64,000 nt of DNA from Dryomyza anilis (GCA_951804985.1 OX638130.1:107830040-107894039); one strand, 5' to 3'. Shown: positions 11,710 through 23,237, counted from the stretch's first letter. The notes: a model not told the origin generated them from the letters alone. A program made the numbers and translations.

Positions 11710-12876
11710 TCACAAAACCGCGAGAAGAAAAAAAAAGTATCCGATGAAACAGAAGCCACAGAGTGTATATCGCCCTCTAAACAATGGCGAAGCCATATTT
11801 GTTTTATACGAAAGCGGATTATCGTCGGAACAAAGACCAAAAAACTCATTATCTTTGAGTGGAAAATAATTTGGACAATTCGAAGCCGGTTCACCCACCA
11901 CAAAATAGAAATGCTCTATCTCCTGCTGGCGATAGAATGGAAAATAGTTACAGACCAATGTGAAATAGTTGTCGAATCTGTAAAATAGAAAAATTAAAAA
12001 TTGACAAAAAACTTTAAATATGAAATCTTATTTGTAAAACGCACTGTCCAATGGCGCAGCCAAAACGAAAAGTCTGCGGATAGGCCAAGTGTGTAAAATT
12101 ATTTTCGCCAAGTAATTCGCCCACATACAAATCCAATTCTGTGTCGAACGTTCTAGTCGGCGCTACTAATAGGTTCTTCTCAAAATACCACGAGCGTAGT
12201 GCCATTTGTATGAAGTTTTTCGGAAAGAATTTCGCATGCACCGAGAATCGATTCTGTGAGAGCCATTTAAAAGCATGTGTTTGTTGGCTATCGTAGTAGC
12301 CCAATTCTTCCTTATAAGTGAATTTTCTATCGAATAGAGTGCATTCATCGTCTTCAAATGGTTGGCACTGTTTTAGGTATTTGATACACATTTCGGCCAA
12401 TTGATCATCCCAATCCTATTAAAAATGGTTAAATCATTTGATGTACTTGTTTGGGTAATGTTTTAATTGGTATTGTTGTAGTGTTTTCCTACCAATTGCA
12501 CCATATTCGAAACTTTCATTCTCTCCGCAATCCGATTTCTAATTCCATTATGTCCGTGCACGAGCATTTCCTTCAGATTTACCAATTTAATGGCATCTAC
12601 CTTAAATATATTGATCACCTCATAATCATCGCAAATGGGCTCTTCCTTTATTGTAATTAAATTTATCGTCAACATTAGCTTCATTGTTAAAATCATTCAA
12701 CCAACCAGTTTATCGCACAAAGTATGTTGACGTCCGTAACATTGATATTCGCATAAGCTCTCGCCCACTATAGCCCCGTATTGGAATGCGGAAAGCGCGG
12801 TAACGCCCGATGGCGTTGAGATCAGCCGATAAATCAGTGCCAAAAACGGTACGCAGCAGTTCGCATACCCATTCAT
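11710..12876 (-). CDS. Divergent CAP/antigen-5-like protein, gene 3 (4 exons, 320 aa)
   Basis: Exons on the minus strand are 12706-12876, 12493-12645, 12045-12415 and 11710-11977, with intron phases 0, 0 and 2. Exon 1 gives a possible signal sequence and a CEYQCYGRQHTLC stretch matching the first cysteines of the family. Exon 2 has GHNGIRN (His89), exon 3 starts DWDDQLAEM, and exon 4 has LVCNYF and GLCSDD. The second cavity His is Asn214 (NNFTHLAY). The last intron sits about 20 codons downstream of its place in the other genes, and an extra intron splits the core before WDD. The protein ends in a hydrophobic run, GFCFIGYFFFLLAVL, which could be a tail anchor or GPI-type signal. The first donor (GTTGGT) is weak, so the exon 1 to 2 junction is the least sure part. 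It could be a pseudogene, but no stop or frameshift is needed. Confidence 0.7.
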
Positions 12877-13117
12877 ATTAAAAATATATAAAACTAGTAT
12901 CTACAAAAATATAAAAACAATAAAAATAATGTATCCGAAATAAATTTTAAAATTGATTGGAAAATTCGAATTGATAGGAAATTCAAGAAAAATTTATTTG
13001 AATAATGCCTGCCGTACACTGAAATCAAGTAGGTACTTGCTGATTTATTTGGCCGTTACGCGCCATGATTGGTTGCGTGCCCTTTAATATGAGTATTCAA
13101 TATCAAATTTGTAACTC

Positions 13118-14600
13118 AACACAATATCGTCACTATCATGCCAAAGGGGCGAATGTGCAATTTTTGTCATATGTGTTTTTTACATTTTTGAAAGGAGTTT
13201 TTCAAAGTATACTGTGCCAAAATCTCGTGTTATTTTGTTCGATATGTCTAGCTACAAAAGACAAAACGAAAAGGGCGAATTTGAAAATTTGAAAATCTTG
13301 TCATGCCAAAAGGGTGATTCTTTTCGTTTTTTCGCCATAACTTTTTATTGATACGAGGTAAAATAGTGGTGTAAAGGCATTTATTGTTTGTTTTCAAAGC
13401 ACCTATATCGATCTGCATCATTATTTAATTTTGCCAAACATTAAATCGACGCCTCTTACGAAAACACACACGTTTCAATTTGCTTACGAAAAACGACACT
13501 TTAAAAAAAAAATTCATTAAAACAAGCATACATTTATTTTATCTACGAAAAGAAGCATTAAATTGTTTTAGCCACGAAAAGAACTTCATTCACATTTTCT
13601 CCACAAACAGAAGCATAACTTTATATATCCCACGAACAGAAACACATTTATATTGTATCTACGAAGAAAAGCATTTTTCATAACTATATGTAAACGTGTT
13701 TGTTTTCGTGGCGAAAATAGAGTTATACTTCATTTCGTGGGTATAAAACATATATGCTTCATTTCTTGGGTATAATAGAGATGTGGTTGTTTTCCTGGGG
13801 AAACTGAACTTGTGCTTCTTTTCGTAGTTTCGAAAAAGTTACTGTTTTTCGTAAGCAAATTCAAACGTGTGGGTTTTCGTAAGAGGCGTCGAAATTGCCA
13901 TTTGTTATTTGCAAGAAAAAATATTAATCAAATTATTTTTAATTAATGATGCAGATCGATAGGGTCTTTATAAACGAACAATAAATGCCTTCACACTACA
14001 ATTTTATCTGGTACCAATAATAAGTTATGGCAAAAAAATGAAAAGATTCGCCCATTGGGCATGACAAGATTTTCAATTTCTTCGTTTTTTTGCTATTACT
14101 TTTTATTGGTGCAAGATAAAATAGTGGTGTTAAGGTATTAATGGTTCGTTTTTAAAGCACCTATCGATTGACATCATTACTTAAAAGTATTTTGCCCACC
14201 ATTTTTTTCTGCAAATAACAAATGGCATAATAAAGATTGGCAAAATATTTTTAATTAATGATGCAGATCGATAGGTGCTTTGAAAACAAACAATAACTAC
14301 CTTAACACCACTATTTTATCTTGTATCAATAAAAAGTTATGGCGAAAAAACGAAAAAATTCGCCCTTTTGGCATGACAAGATTTTCAAAAATATTTGCGT
14401 TTTGGTCAGGATATAGCCTCCAAAAATCCGTATTTAGAATTCAGTAAGTTGTCCAAATCCAAAGATATTTTATATACAAAGATATACAATAACAGGAAAT
14501 TTTGCTAATTTTTAAATCACCTCAAACTTTAAAATTTGATTTTCCTACATTTTTAAAAATGCCCATTCGCCTCTTTGGCATGACAGTGACGATATATTGG
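13118..14600. mobile_element. TGCCAAAAGGGCGAA palindromic MITE family, copy 2 (with nested element)
   Basis: The ends form a terminal inverted repeat: ATATCGTCACTATCATGCCA at the left, and its near reverse complement TGGCATGACAGTGACGATAT at the right. Internal modules repeat in alternating orientation, such as AGATCGATAGGTGCTTTGAA and TTCAAAGCACCTATATCGAT. A second element (13447-13891) has inserted into it. There is no coding capacity. It is the most complete copy together with 45228-46244. Confidence 0.75.
13447..13891. mobile_element. Nested palindromic element with CGACGCCTCTTACGAAAAC ends
   Basis: The left end CGACGCCTCTTACGAAAACA and the right end TTTTCGTAAGAGGCGTCG are reverse complements. 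The arms continue through an ACGTTT and CTTACGAAAAAC block. The interior is a set of degenerate modules containing TACGAAAAGAAGCAT and CCACGAA words. Flanking AAAT on both sides may be a target duplication. It interrupts the surrounding MITE, so it is younger. I recognise no named family. Confidence 0.7.
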
Positions 14601-15439
14601 GGCACAAAAAAGACCATGTTCATTTTTGGAAAAAAATGAGTTAAATCCGGATTCGTTTTCTACAGCATTTGATACATTTATTGTTTTTTAAACATTTTCA
14701 GAATTTTACTTTTTATTACATGTAAATGTTACGTCACAAATCAAAAAATTCACAAAAAAGAAATTGGATTTAAATAAGTGTATTCTTGCAACATTCTTCT
14801 TGTATACGAAGTTGGCACTCGTTGAGCAGAATTTTCTACCTACGTTTCTTTTGTCGTCGTTTGAAGTATGTATAGGGTCATTTTAAACATACTGATATTT
14901 GAAAACAAACAAAAAATGAATTCTTGTATATAAAGTTGACACTCGTTGATCGGTATTTTCTGCGTACGTGTCTTTTGTTGTTCGTTGAGAAAACGTGTTC
15001 GCGTCGGTAATAATTTTATTATTTGTAAATTAAATAAATATATAAGTTGTGTTATAAAAAGTACTAATAGTAACAGAGTATAATATAGTGCTGTATATAA
15101 TTTCTGAAACTAATGTGAAAAAACCACAAATAAAAATCAGTGTTTCGATTTTCAAACAGAATTTGGCTTGCTTTTTTTACAAAAGCCTCCGTGAATTCTT
15201 TGTCTACGCTATGTGCTGTACTGAGACCAACTGTAACTGTACCAAATATAAAGTGAGCCTGGATCGTCTGGTTTAGCGTCTGCTGGTGCAATTGTGCATT
15301 CATTGATGCTGTCACTTGTACTTGCAGTTTTAAACCAATTATTTATTTATGCATTTAAAAATTTGTATATGAATTCAATTATTTCAATTTATATTATAAA
15401 GATTTTTAATAAAAATTAATAGAAAAACAATATTTTAAT
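14601..15439. other. Intergenic, nothing recognised
   Basis: AT-rich. A pair of related stretches near 14785-14860 and 14920-14990, both with TTGTATA...AAGTTG and ACTCGTTGA words, looks like a local direct repeat of about 130 bp. No supported gene. Confidence 0.45.
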
Positions 15440-15853
15440 TTTATTTTCAGGTTTTCTTTCCAAAAATATTTAAAAATATTTCTATGCAAACATACTACTT
15501 TTTGAACTGAAACAACTCATATGTTTCATTGCAAACATATTTATATTCGGCCGTTCAAAATCATGTTTTAATTTGAACATATTTATGTTTCGGTTCAAAT
15601 ATTTATTTTGTTTGGATGTAGTAATTATTATGTTTCCATTAGAACATACACAATTTTAAGGGGCAACATTAAAATGTTTCCGTGATATTATAATGTAAGT
15701 CAGAGCTCATTACAACACTGTTCAAGCGTCAATACAACCCTGTTTACAAATGATTTATCAGTCAATTATATATTATGTTTACATAAAATTCCAAACATAC
15801 ATGTTAATACCTGCAAAATTATGTTTGGGAGAGCCCTTTTTTTTGCAGCGTGT
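15440..15853. mobile_element. MITE family with ACACGCTGCAAAAA end, copy 2 (reverse)
   Basis: It ends with CAAAATTATGTTTGGGAGAG and then CCCTTTTTTTTGCAGCGTGT, the reverse complement of the start at 9309. The interior has several AACATATTTATGTTT-type words. The left boundary is not resolved. Confidence 0.5.
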
Positions 15854-16401
15854 ATATATAATTGTCCTCTTGTAGTAAATGGAAATGTTTCGACATCGTG
15901 ATGATCGATTCCAACATCACACCCAAAATAGTTATTTTTTTTTTTATTTAATACTAATTTTTAATAATTTCACACACTTTTATTACAAATTAGATCTGTT
16001 CTGTCTTGTTTTCTGCTTGTTCTCTTCAAATCTTTTTGCTCCTTTTTGTTTTACGAATATCAAATTGTAAAATATACGAATGTATCGTAAAATAAAAAAT
16101 CGGAACGAAGTTAAAAATGACGAATGCTGTGTAGTATATACAATAAATAGTATATATTACGAAATTTAAATTTACGAAAAAGTATTTTATTAATTGTCGC
16201 ATTGAATATTTTGAGTGTAAATGATTTAAAAGTCTTTTAAAAAATATATATTTGAGACTTGCGTTGGTCTTCGATATAATGTCTTTAAAAAAAAAAAACA
16301 AATATATTTTGTATAACATAGTTGCAAATTTTTTATAATAGTTTGATGTATTACTGATATTTAATTTATGTATGTATGTAATATTTTTGTTTCTAATATT
16401 T
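15854..16401. other. 3' flank of CAP gene 4, no gene
   Basis: AT-rich, with poly-T and poly-A tracts. No canonical AATAAA is seen immediately after the stop of the gene at 16402 on the minus strand. No other gene is supported. Confidence 0.45.
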
Positions 16402-18155
16402 TTATATTTCATCAAATGTTTCTGCTTCCGAACACAAATTCGGATATTTTGGATTTTTGCCCGTCTTGCAATTAGCAGCTGTTGGTCCTGTTTTATATAC
16501 TGCATTTCCAATGATATTTGATTTGGAGTAGTTGCACGTTATGATAATCGAATGCATTCTATCGCCGACATCAACGAAACGTATCAAACCACAGCCGATA
16601 TGGGTGACTTTATCATTGATTACATTGCAAAAGAGACCAATGATGCTGAATATAAAGAGTTTGGAATTCAGTAATAATATAAACTATAAAATAAAGTTGT
16701 ACAAAACCCTACAAACTATGATAATTTTTAAATTTTAAATATAATAATGATACATTTTAGATATAAAAGTCAAAGTATTAAAAAATGTAATTGCGTCTTC
16801 TTTATAATTTTTGTCAAAAAATAAAATATTATAAACAAATAAAATTTGTTTATCGAAAATAAATACATTTATGATATCATATCGATATCTATAACGACAA
16901 AAACAACAATATCATTTTAGGTAGTTTCGTTTTTATCGAAAACCCTATCGTTTTCGTATCATTACAGATTATCGAAAACGACAATTTGAGGCTATATCGT
17001 AGAATTATCATTTGGTTTGCTGCGAATTAACCTTGCTCGATCTTATGCTAATAAACTTTATGCAAACTTAGCTTTGTATAATGGTCTGAATAATAAAGGG
17101 TTTTTCAATAAGAGCGCTACACAAGTTTTTTTCAAGGGGTTTTCAACAGGGACGCTACAAAAGTAGCTCTTTTGACATTTCTCTTCAGTAAGGTTTGCCA
17201 TTTCATGATGGATAGATATACGAGCCAACAACGAGTCGAAATTATTAAAATTTACTACCGAAATTCGAATTCGTATATCTTTCCACCATGAAATGGCAAA
17301 CCTTACTGAAGAGAAATGTCAAAAGAGCGGCAAGAAATATGGCGTCGTTTGCTGTCCCTGTCGCTCTACTTTTGTAGCGTCCCTGTTGAAAACCCTTTAT
17401 TATCGTTATTTAATGATGCTTTATTTTAAATTTTGGTATCGTATCGTCTCAAATCTCTGAATTGAATCGAATATAAAAATTGTTTAAAAAAATCTCCGAA
17501 TTACTATTATCGCCTAGAACGCACCAACGAAATTTAAGTTATATCAATACTTACGGAAGTTTATTTGATCTTAATTGAAGAATATCAAAATCCTTGGCGT
17601 GACTATGTTCGCTCAGCCATTGCGATAAAATTATACTCCTAACAATATGTTCGTTTGTCATCCGATTCTCCTTGCCCGAATAGCTATATTGACCAATGTT
17701 TTGACCGGGATAAGGAAACTTTGTAGTGCTGTGACATTTATCGTGTCGCATTACACAAGTCATGGTGTTGAGCTGTGCCAGATGGGCCAACTCTTCGTCC
17801 CACTGCACGGTAGGCATGCGCACTGCCGCTTGGAGGCGACTGGTGCCACCAGCCACTTCGTTACGTTTTACATTGTGCAGTGCGAGAATGAGTTCCTTAA
17901 GTGATGCATCCATTTCTATAAGCTTAGGCTCATGACAGCGATGTCCGAACTTGGAATAAATTTAAATAAGCTACAAAATAAAGATGCTCTTTGAACCTAT
18001 GATTCTGTGAAACTTACTCCGATGTGGTCGCATGCAATATGTTTCGTGCCACATCTTTTTAGATTGCAATAGTTTGTCGAGTTGAATTCATTTACCTCGG
18101 CTGCATTATTATCAAATGCCAACACAAGTAACAGGAGACCAGCCAAGTATCTCAT
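16402..18155 (-). CDS. Antigen-5-related CAP protein, gene 4 (3 exons, 258 aa)
   Basis: Exons are 18018-18155, 17555-17949 and 16402-16645; intron phases are 0 and 2. Residues 1-19 form the signal peptide. The first cysteines appear as NYCNLKRCGTKHIACDHIG. The core has LHNVKRNEVAGG (His71), WDEELAHLAQ, PGQNIGQYSYSG and, at the start of exon 3, IIGLFCNV. The second cavity histidine is therefore Leu182, and the usual FT is FC. The C-terminus keeps CNYS, YKTGPTAANCKTG and YPNLCSEAE. Intron 2 is long (909 bp) because a Tc1/mariner-related MITE lies inside it. All splice sites are GT-AG and no stop interrupts the frame, so it looks functional as a secreted protein despite the lost His. It is most like gene 5 in the C-terminal region. 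Confidence 0.9.
17090..17402. mobile_element. Tc1/mariner-related MITE in intron 2 of CAP gene 4
   Basis: It is bounded by AATAAAGGGTTTTTCAATAA on the left and GTTGAAAACCCTTTATT on the right, which are inverted repeats. A second inverted pair, TTTCTCTTCAGTAAGGTTTG and CAAACCTTACTGAAGAGAAA, lies inside. Between them a short reading frame starts MDRYTSQQRVEIIKIYYRN, which resembles the N-terminal helix-turn-helix of mariner-like transposases. It is thus an internal-deletion derivative of an autonomous element. The left end seems to carry a doubled terminal block. Confidence 0.7.
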
Positions 18156-18339
18156 TATAAGGTTCCGTCAATACTAAAAACGTACTATTCACGTACGTTG
18201 TATAAAAGAATAACTTTTCTATTATATTATAATATTTATTTTATTTTGCTATACCTCAAAAAATCTGTTTTCTGTAATAACTATACAAGCTGTTTTAGCA
18301 AATGTATTAATCAATAGCATATTCCAAGCAATAGTCAGA

Positions 18340-18354
18340 TGGTTTTTATATAAG
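18340..18354 (-). promoter_or_regulatory. Possible TATA box upstream of CAP gene 4
   Basis: On the minus strand the sequence reads TATATAAAAACC about 190 bp before the start codon. This is further than in the other genes (46-109 bp), so the assignment is weak. Confidence 0.25.
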
Positions 18355-18404
18355 AGCTCTTAAATTTAATATTAGCCAATTTTAGAGTAAAATGTTTGTA
18401 TGTT

Positions 18405-19105
18405 CCGATCATGTTCCGACTTTCAAACGAATTCCAATCGAATTTCATTTAAAATATGTAAACAAACGATTTTGAATTCGCTGGATGTCTTAGTACAAAA
18501 ATTTGTTTTTTTAATAAATTCGTTTCTCAAACAGGTAGAACCCCTACCCGACTAAATGATTTCCTTTCTTTTTTTTTTAAATGAAATGTACATTTTTCAG
18601 GACTTCTAACTTTATAGCTACTTAATTTCGACCTCCTACTTAATGCACAACATATCTCCTACCTAATTCTTACTTACCTCCTACCTAACTCCTACCTAAC
18701 TTCTACCTAACTCCTACTTAACTTCTACCTAACTCTGTTTCCTAATGAACGACACTCAGCAGTTCTGGTTTAAAAAACGTTTTACTCATTACTGTTAGCA
18801 TTCCATAGAAACTGTACTGGTAGCATTACTATTTTATATTTGAAAAATATTAGAAATAGTCACCAAATCGATTGGCGCTGATTCTCTAGAAGTTGTGCTG
18901 GAAGTACACTAATATCAGTGATGACAGAATGTGTATTAAGCATGCTAAGAAGTTGTTATAGCAGTGCTTCTACTGGAAAGGCATGGACAAATTTACTACT
19001 GGGTTTGATTTTACTTCAACAATTGGAATTTGTTTGAAAAACACATTTTTTGTATTGTCACATCGAATTCAAAACCGTTGGCTTACAAATTTTTTATGAA
19101 ATTCG
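18405..19105. mobile_element. Palindromic MITE (TTTGAATTCG arms), split copy
   Basis: The halves 18405-18540 and 19010-19105 match the two arms of the compact palindrome at 58793-58996, with AAACAAACGATTTTGAATTC and GAATTCAAAACCGTTGG words. About 470 bp of other sequence, including the minisatellite at 18610-18735, separates them. It is read as an element with a later insertion. Confidence 0.5.
18610..18735 (+). repeat. CTAC-rich minisatellite
   Basis: About eight degenerate copies of a unit near 15 bp, such as CTCCTACCTAA and CTTCTACCTAA, lie in tandem. No coding role. Confidence 0.75.
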
Positions 19106-19550
19106 ATCGAAAGCCGGAACATGGCCGATAATATCAGAAAGTATTGATTTAATTACAGCTCGCACATCTGAAAAAGAAAATAAAAGAGGGGATTCTGAAG
19201 TATATTTGAATTGGACAATTGGGAAAAAAAATAATTACATTTAGAATAATAAAATGTCCCATTAAGTGCATAATGGTTGGACCATTGATTATATGGTTTA
19301 TGTATTAATCGTTTTTTTCAATTTTATTTAAAAGTTTTCTAATGCATTTGATAGTATTTGAATAATTCGGTACTATTGATTTAATAATTTCAATATTATT
19401 TAATATAACGTTATAAATACTATTGTTTTAATGTTCTTTCTCCTATAATAATAAACGTATCACTATGTGACATTATAAAAAACTTAAACACGAATAGAAA
19501 CATGTTCGTTATGTGCGTCATTCTGCGAGTTTACACAAAATGGTCGCATG
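19106..19550. other. Intergenic, nothing recognised
   Basis: AT-rich sequence between two transposable elements. No gene or clear repeat seen. Confidence 0.45.
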
Positions 19551-19552
19551 TA

Positions 19553-19776
19553 CTACACCCAGAAAAAATACTATATAAATAATAGTTTTTTACTATTTAA
19601 AATGTCAATAGGATAAATTATTATTTTAATCGGAAAATACCATTAAAAAAACTAGAAAATACCATGACATTGCCATCTAGTTTATATGAAAAGATTTATT
19701 TTTTGTATACCATTAAATCAATAATTGTCCTATTAACCAATTTTAATGGGATTTGAGCGAATTTTATCTGGGTGTA
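19553..19776. mobile_element. MITE family with CTACACCCAGAAAAAA ends, copy 1
   Basis: The terminal inverted repeats are TACACCCAGAAAAAATAC at the left and CTGGGTGTA at the right, likely with TA target sites. The interior contains CGGAAAATACCATTAAA and CCATGACATTGCCAT. Copies are at 47002-47225 and, in reverse and truncated, at 63597-63740. No protein is encoded. Confidence 0.7.
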
Positions 19777-19794
19777 TTTATGATTGACATTATT

Positions 19795-19806
19795 AAACGC
19801 GTTTGG
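19795..19806. repeat. Target-site duplication (left) of the non-LTR element
   Basis: AAACGCGTTTGG occurs here and again at 22210-22221, immediately after the poly-A tract. The perfect 12-bp match brackets the element and marks a single insertion event. Confidence 0.85.
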
Positions 19807-22115
19807 CCTCTTTTGATGGCTTCAAGTCACCTGGACCGGATGGCATCTACCCAGTCATGCTACAGGAAGGTATAACCCAATTGCTACCATGCCTAAAGGA
19901 GATCTTTAGAGCAAGTCTCGCATGGGCATACATTCCGACATCCTGGCGTTTAGTTAAAGTAGCCTTCATTCCTAAAGTTGGAAGAGTAGACTATTCCATA
20001 GCCAAGAGCTTCAGACCCATTAGTATGATGTCCTTCATACTAAAGTGTCTAGAAAGACTAGTTGAGCTGCACATCAGAAAAACATCGCTGTCAAGGTACC
20101 CACTATCATCAAGACAACATGCCTACCAACGTGGAAAATCCTGTGAAACAGCATTGCAACATCTGGTTGGCCGGATCGAGCATGCTTTTCAGAGGAAGAT
20201 GTACGTGATGGGCATATTTGTTGACATCGAGGGTGCTTTTGATAATGCGACTTTTGATGGAATGTGTGACGCAGCTAGAAGGCATGGAATAGATGAAACA
20301 TTGGTCAAATGGCTAAGGTCAATGCTAATGTTTAGGACCATCACTTCGGAGGCGGAGTGCGGTCAGTATATTATGGCAGGGGTGAATAGAGGTTGTCCTC
20401 AAGGAGGCGTTCTCTCCCCCCTGCTCTGGTGTATGCTGGTTGACTCTCTAGTCAACGATCTCGATGGACCAGGTGTCTATTCCCAGGCCTATGCAGATGA
20501 TGTTGCCATTCTTGCCACAGGCTTTTCCCTCAATGAGGTCTGTGTTAAAACACAAAACTCGTTGAACCGAATTGACAGCTGGTGTACTGCAAACGGACTT
20601 TCCGTCAACCCTCACAAAACAGGGATTGTTCTCTTCACTAGGAAAAGAATAATGACAGGATTATCTCTACCAGTACTTAAGGGTGTCACTATTCCTCTGT
20701 CTAACGAAGTAAAATATCTGGGCTTAACTCTAGATAGTAAACTACTTTGGACAAAACATGTTGAAAATAAAATTTCGCGAGCATTGAATGCCTTCTGGCA
20801 ATGCAGAGGAATTTTTGGGAAGACATGGGGACTATCGCCGAGCAAAACCTTATGGATTTACACGGCAATGATAAGACCGATGATATCATATGCATCGGTA
20901 GTCTGGTGGAACAAGCTGTCGCGAAAATGCGTGACAACTAGTCTTGCCAAGATTCAGAGAACTGTGTGTCTGGGTGTTACGGGTGCCTTTCCCACTACAC
21001 CTGGTCCAGCACTGAATGCAATCTTAAACCTACCACCACTTGACATCTTCATCAGAGGCGAAGCCATGAAAGGCTGCTGGAGACTAAAACGAGGTGGTTT
21101 CTGATTTAATGTTCCCTGGAATATCTCTGATATTGCACTTGACACTCCATTAGACACCTGTCTACTGGAGATGCCCTCTGATGCAATGATAACAGAAATA
21201 TTACCAAGACGAAATTTTGAGGTCTGCCAACCTGACATTCAAGACTGGCTAACGCCTGACTGTGAGCCAGGTAGAGGGTCACACCGCATTTTCACAGAAG
21301 GCTCCAGAACCGATCAGGGATCTGGTGCTGGAGTGTTTGTGGAACCGGATGACCGCAGACTTCACTTCGCCTTAGGCGACAATGCCTCGGTATTTCAAGC
21401 CGAAGTCTATGCTATACTTATGGCTATGGACTACATTGCGGATAATAGATGGCAGAACAGGGCTATATCAGTTTGCAGCGATAGTCAGGCTGCTCTTATG
21501 GCTTTGAACAACCAGGTCATCACATCCAAAATTGTACGTCAATGCAGATCACGTCTCAATTGTGTTGGTAAATACAATACACTGAAACTGATTTGGGTGC
21601 CGGGCCATAAAGGAGTTTCGGGCAATGAAACATCTGACGAACTAGCACGTGCTGGATCTGAGGATAATCCATTTGGACCAGAACCTGTGCTTGGACTACC
21701 TGCATCTACGGGGAAATTCGTCATCAGCTCTTGGGTCGCCTCCGCACACAAGAGCAGATGGCTGAATGAGACGAAATGCAGATTCTCCAAGCTCATGACA
21801 CTGACGATAACCAAAAGATCGGCCTCGTTTCTACTTTCCTTAAGTAGAAAGGAGTGCAGAAAACTGACGGGACTTCTAACGGGACACAACGCATGTGAAA
21901 AACACATGAACGCAATCGGCCTGGCCGAAAGCGCCTTATGTTCTGCCTGCTACGAAGAAACTGGCACCACAGAGCACTATCTCTGTGACTGTCCAGCATT
22001 TTCTAGAATAAGAGGGCAGATCTTTGGCACAGACTTGATGAGAGAGGATCAGCTTCACTCTCTATCACACAATAGCCTTCTTAGATTCAATAATGAATCT
22101 AAGAAGTATCATTAA
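19807..22115 (+). pseudogene. ORF2 fragment: reverse transcriptase, RNase H, zinc-knuckle tail
   Basis: It opens inside the reverse transcriptase at FKSPGPDGIYP. It then shows FRPISMMSFILKCLERLVE, a GIFVDIEGAFDN motif, RGCPQGGVLSPLLWCMLVD and the catalytic AYADDVAIL. A TGA at 21102-21104 stops the frame after LKRGGF. The same frame continues with no shift into RNase H: FTEGSRTDQGSGAGVF, AEVYAILMAMDY, CSDSQAALMA and VPGHKGVSGNETSDELA. It ends with a Cys/His cluster (LCSACYEETGTTEHYLCDCP). One nonsense change is thus the only interruption. The fragment cannot be autonomous because it lacks endonuclease and ORF1. The near-intact frame and perfect target duplications suggest a recent insertion. 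Confidence 0.9.
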
Positions 22116-22209
22116 AAACCAGGGAACTGGGTCACAGCACAATGGATATAACCCTGTCTGAGTGCTGTGGCTCTATTTTTTATCCCACATTAAAAAAAAA
22201 AAAAAAAAA
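19807..22209 (+). mobile_element. 5'-truncated non-LTR retrotransposon (RNase H-bearing)
   Basis: The insertion is bounded by 12-bp target duplications and ends in about 20 adenines from 22192. It carries only the 3' half of ORF2: reverse transcriptase, RNase H and a cysteine-histidine tail. ORF1 and the endonuclease are absent, as expected for target-primed reverse transcription that stopped early. The RNase H domain points to the I/LOA group rather than jockey or R1. This is an inference from domain content. Its GC content is visibly higher than that of the surroundings. Confidence 0.9.
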
Positions 22210-22221
22210 AAACGCGTTTGG

Positions 22222-23237
22222 TATACAGAAAAAAATTTCATCAGTATGATGAGTTTATTCATAAATATTATGAATTTTTCTACCAACTACCAGATTTATC
22301 ATATTGATACCACCGTTTATTAAATGACATTTTAATGAATGCATTCATTATATATATGAACAAAATATTCAATACAGTGAATTTGAATTGTCATATTGAT
22401 GAATATAATCATAAGATTTATGAATAATTTAAAAATATATTATTTTACGAATTTTTCAAAAAAAATATATTATTTTTTTAGAAAATAATTTGAAAAAAAT
22501 GTCCTTAAAAATAAATTGAAAAAAAAATGTTATTAAAAAAATTATCCGAGAATGAAAAATTTGGTCCAAAATAAATTTTATTTTTTCAAAAAATAATTTC
22601 AATTTTTTATTAATAAAATGATATATTTATAAAAAATATATTTAAAAACAAATATATTAAAAAAAATATATTTGTTGATAAAAAAATATATTTTTTGGAA
22701 AAAAAAATTGGTCAAAAAAATATATATTTATATATATATATAAATTTTTTCTATATATCTTTTTTAAATTTTTTTTTTATAAATATAACTTTTTATTAAT
22801 AAAAAATGTAATTATAAATAAATATATTAGGAAACATATTACTAATTTATGCATGTCGAGCAAGCATTATATAAGAAATAACATACAAGAGCTACATGAG
22901 AACTGAAAAGTACGGCAAAAAATGAACGAAAAATAAATAATTTGATTGAAATTTCGTTTGCATTCTTCAAAATTGTTCATGCATTCTTAAATATTAAGTA
23001 CTTATATGTTGTATTTAATGTTTTTGTTCATTAATATGATGAAACGTATGTTTCATACGCAGTTCATCATATTGAAGAACACTTTTTCGACAGTTACCAA
23101 GCGTTCATCATATTTATGATCGCATTCATAACATTGATTTCGTTAATCATTTATATTATGAATGGTTCTTCAATACAATGAAGCATGATTTGAAGAATGG
23201 AATTCATCAATATGATGTAGATTTTTTTTTGTGGATG
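22222..23237. mobile_element. CAGAAAAAAATT / TATGATGAA palindromic MITE, copy 1
   Basis: The left end has CAGAAAAAAATTTCATCAGT followed by ATGATGAGTTTATTCATAAA. The right end has GGAATTCATCAATATGATGT followed by AGATTTTTTTTTGTGG. The middle is an extremely AT-rich block (22440-22830). Related copies are at 23455-23697, 25033-25130, 50150-50483 and 52533-54057. No protein is encoded. It adjoins the retrotransposon's right target duplication. Confidence 0.6.

Noticed and set aside
19554..22221. MITE at 19553-19776 as the 5' end of the retrotransposon
   Set aside because: The target duplication at 19795-19806 lies after the MITE's right end, so they are separate insertions.
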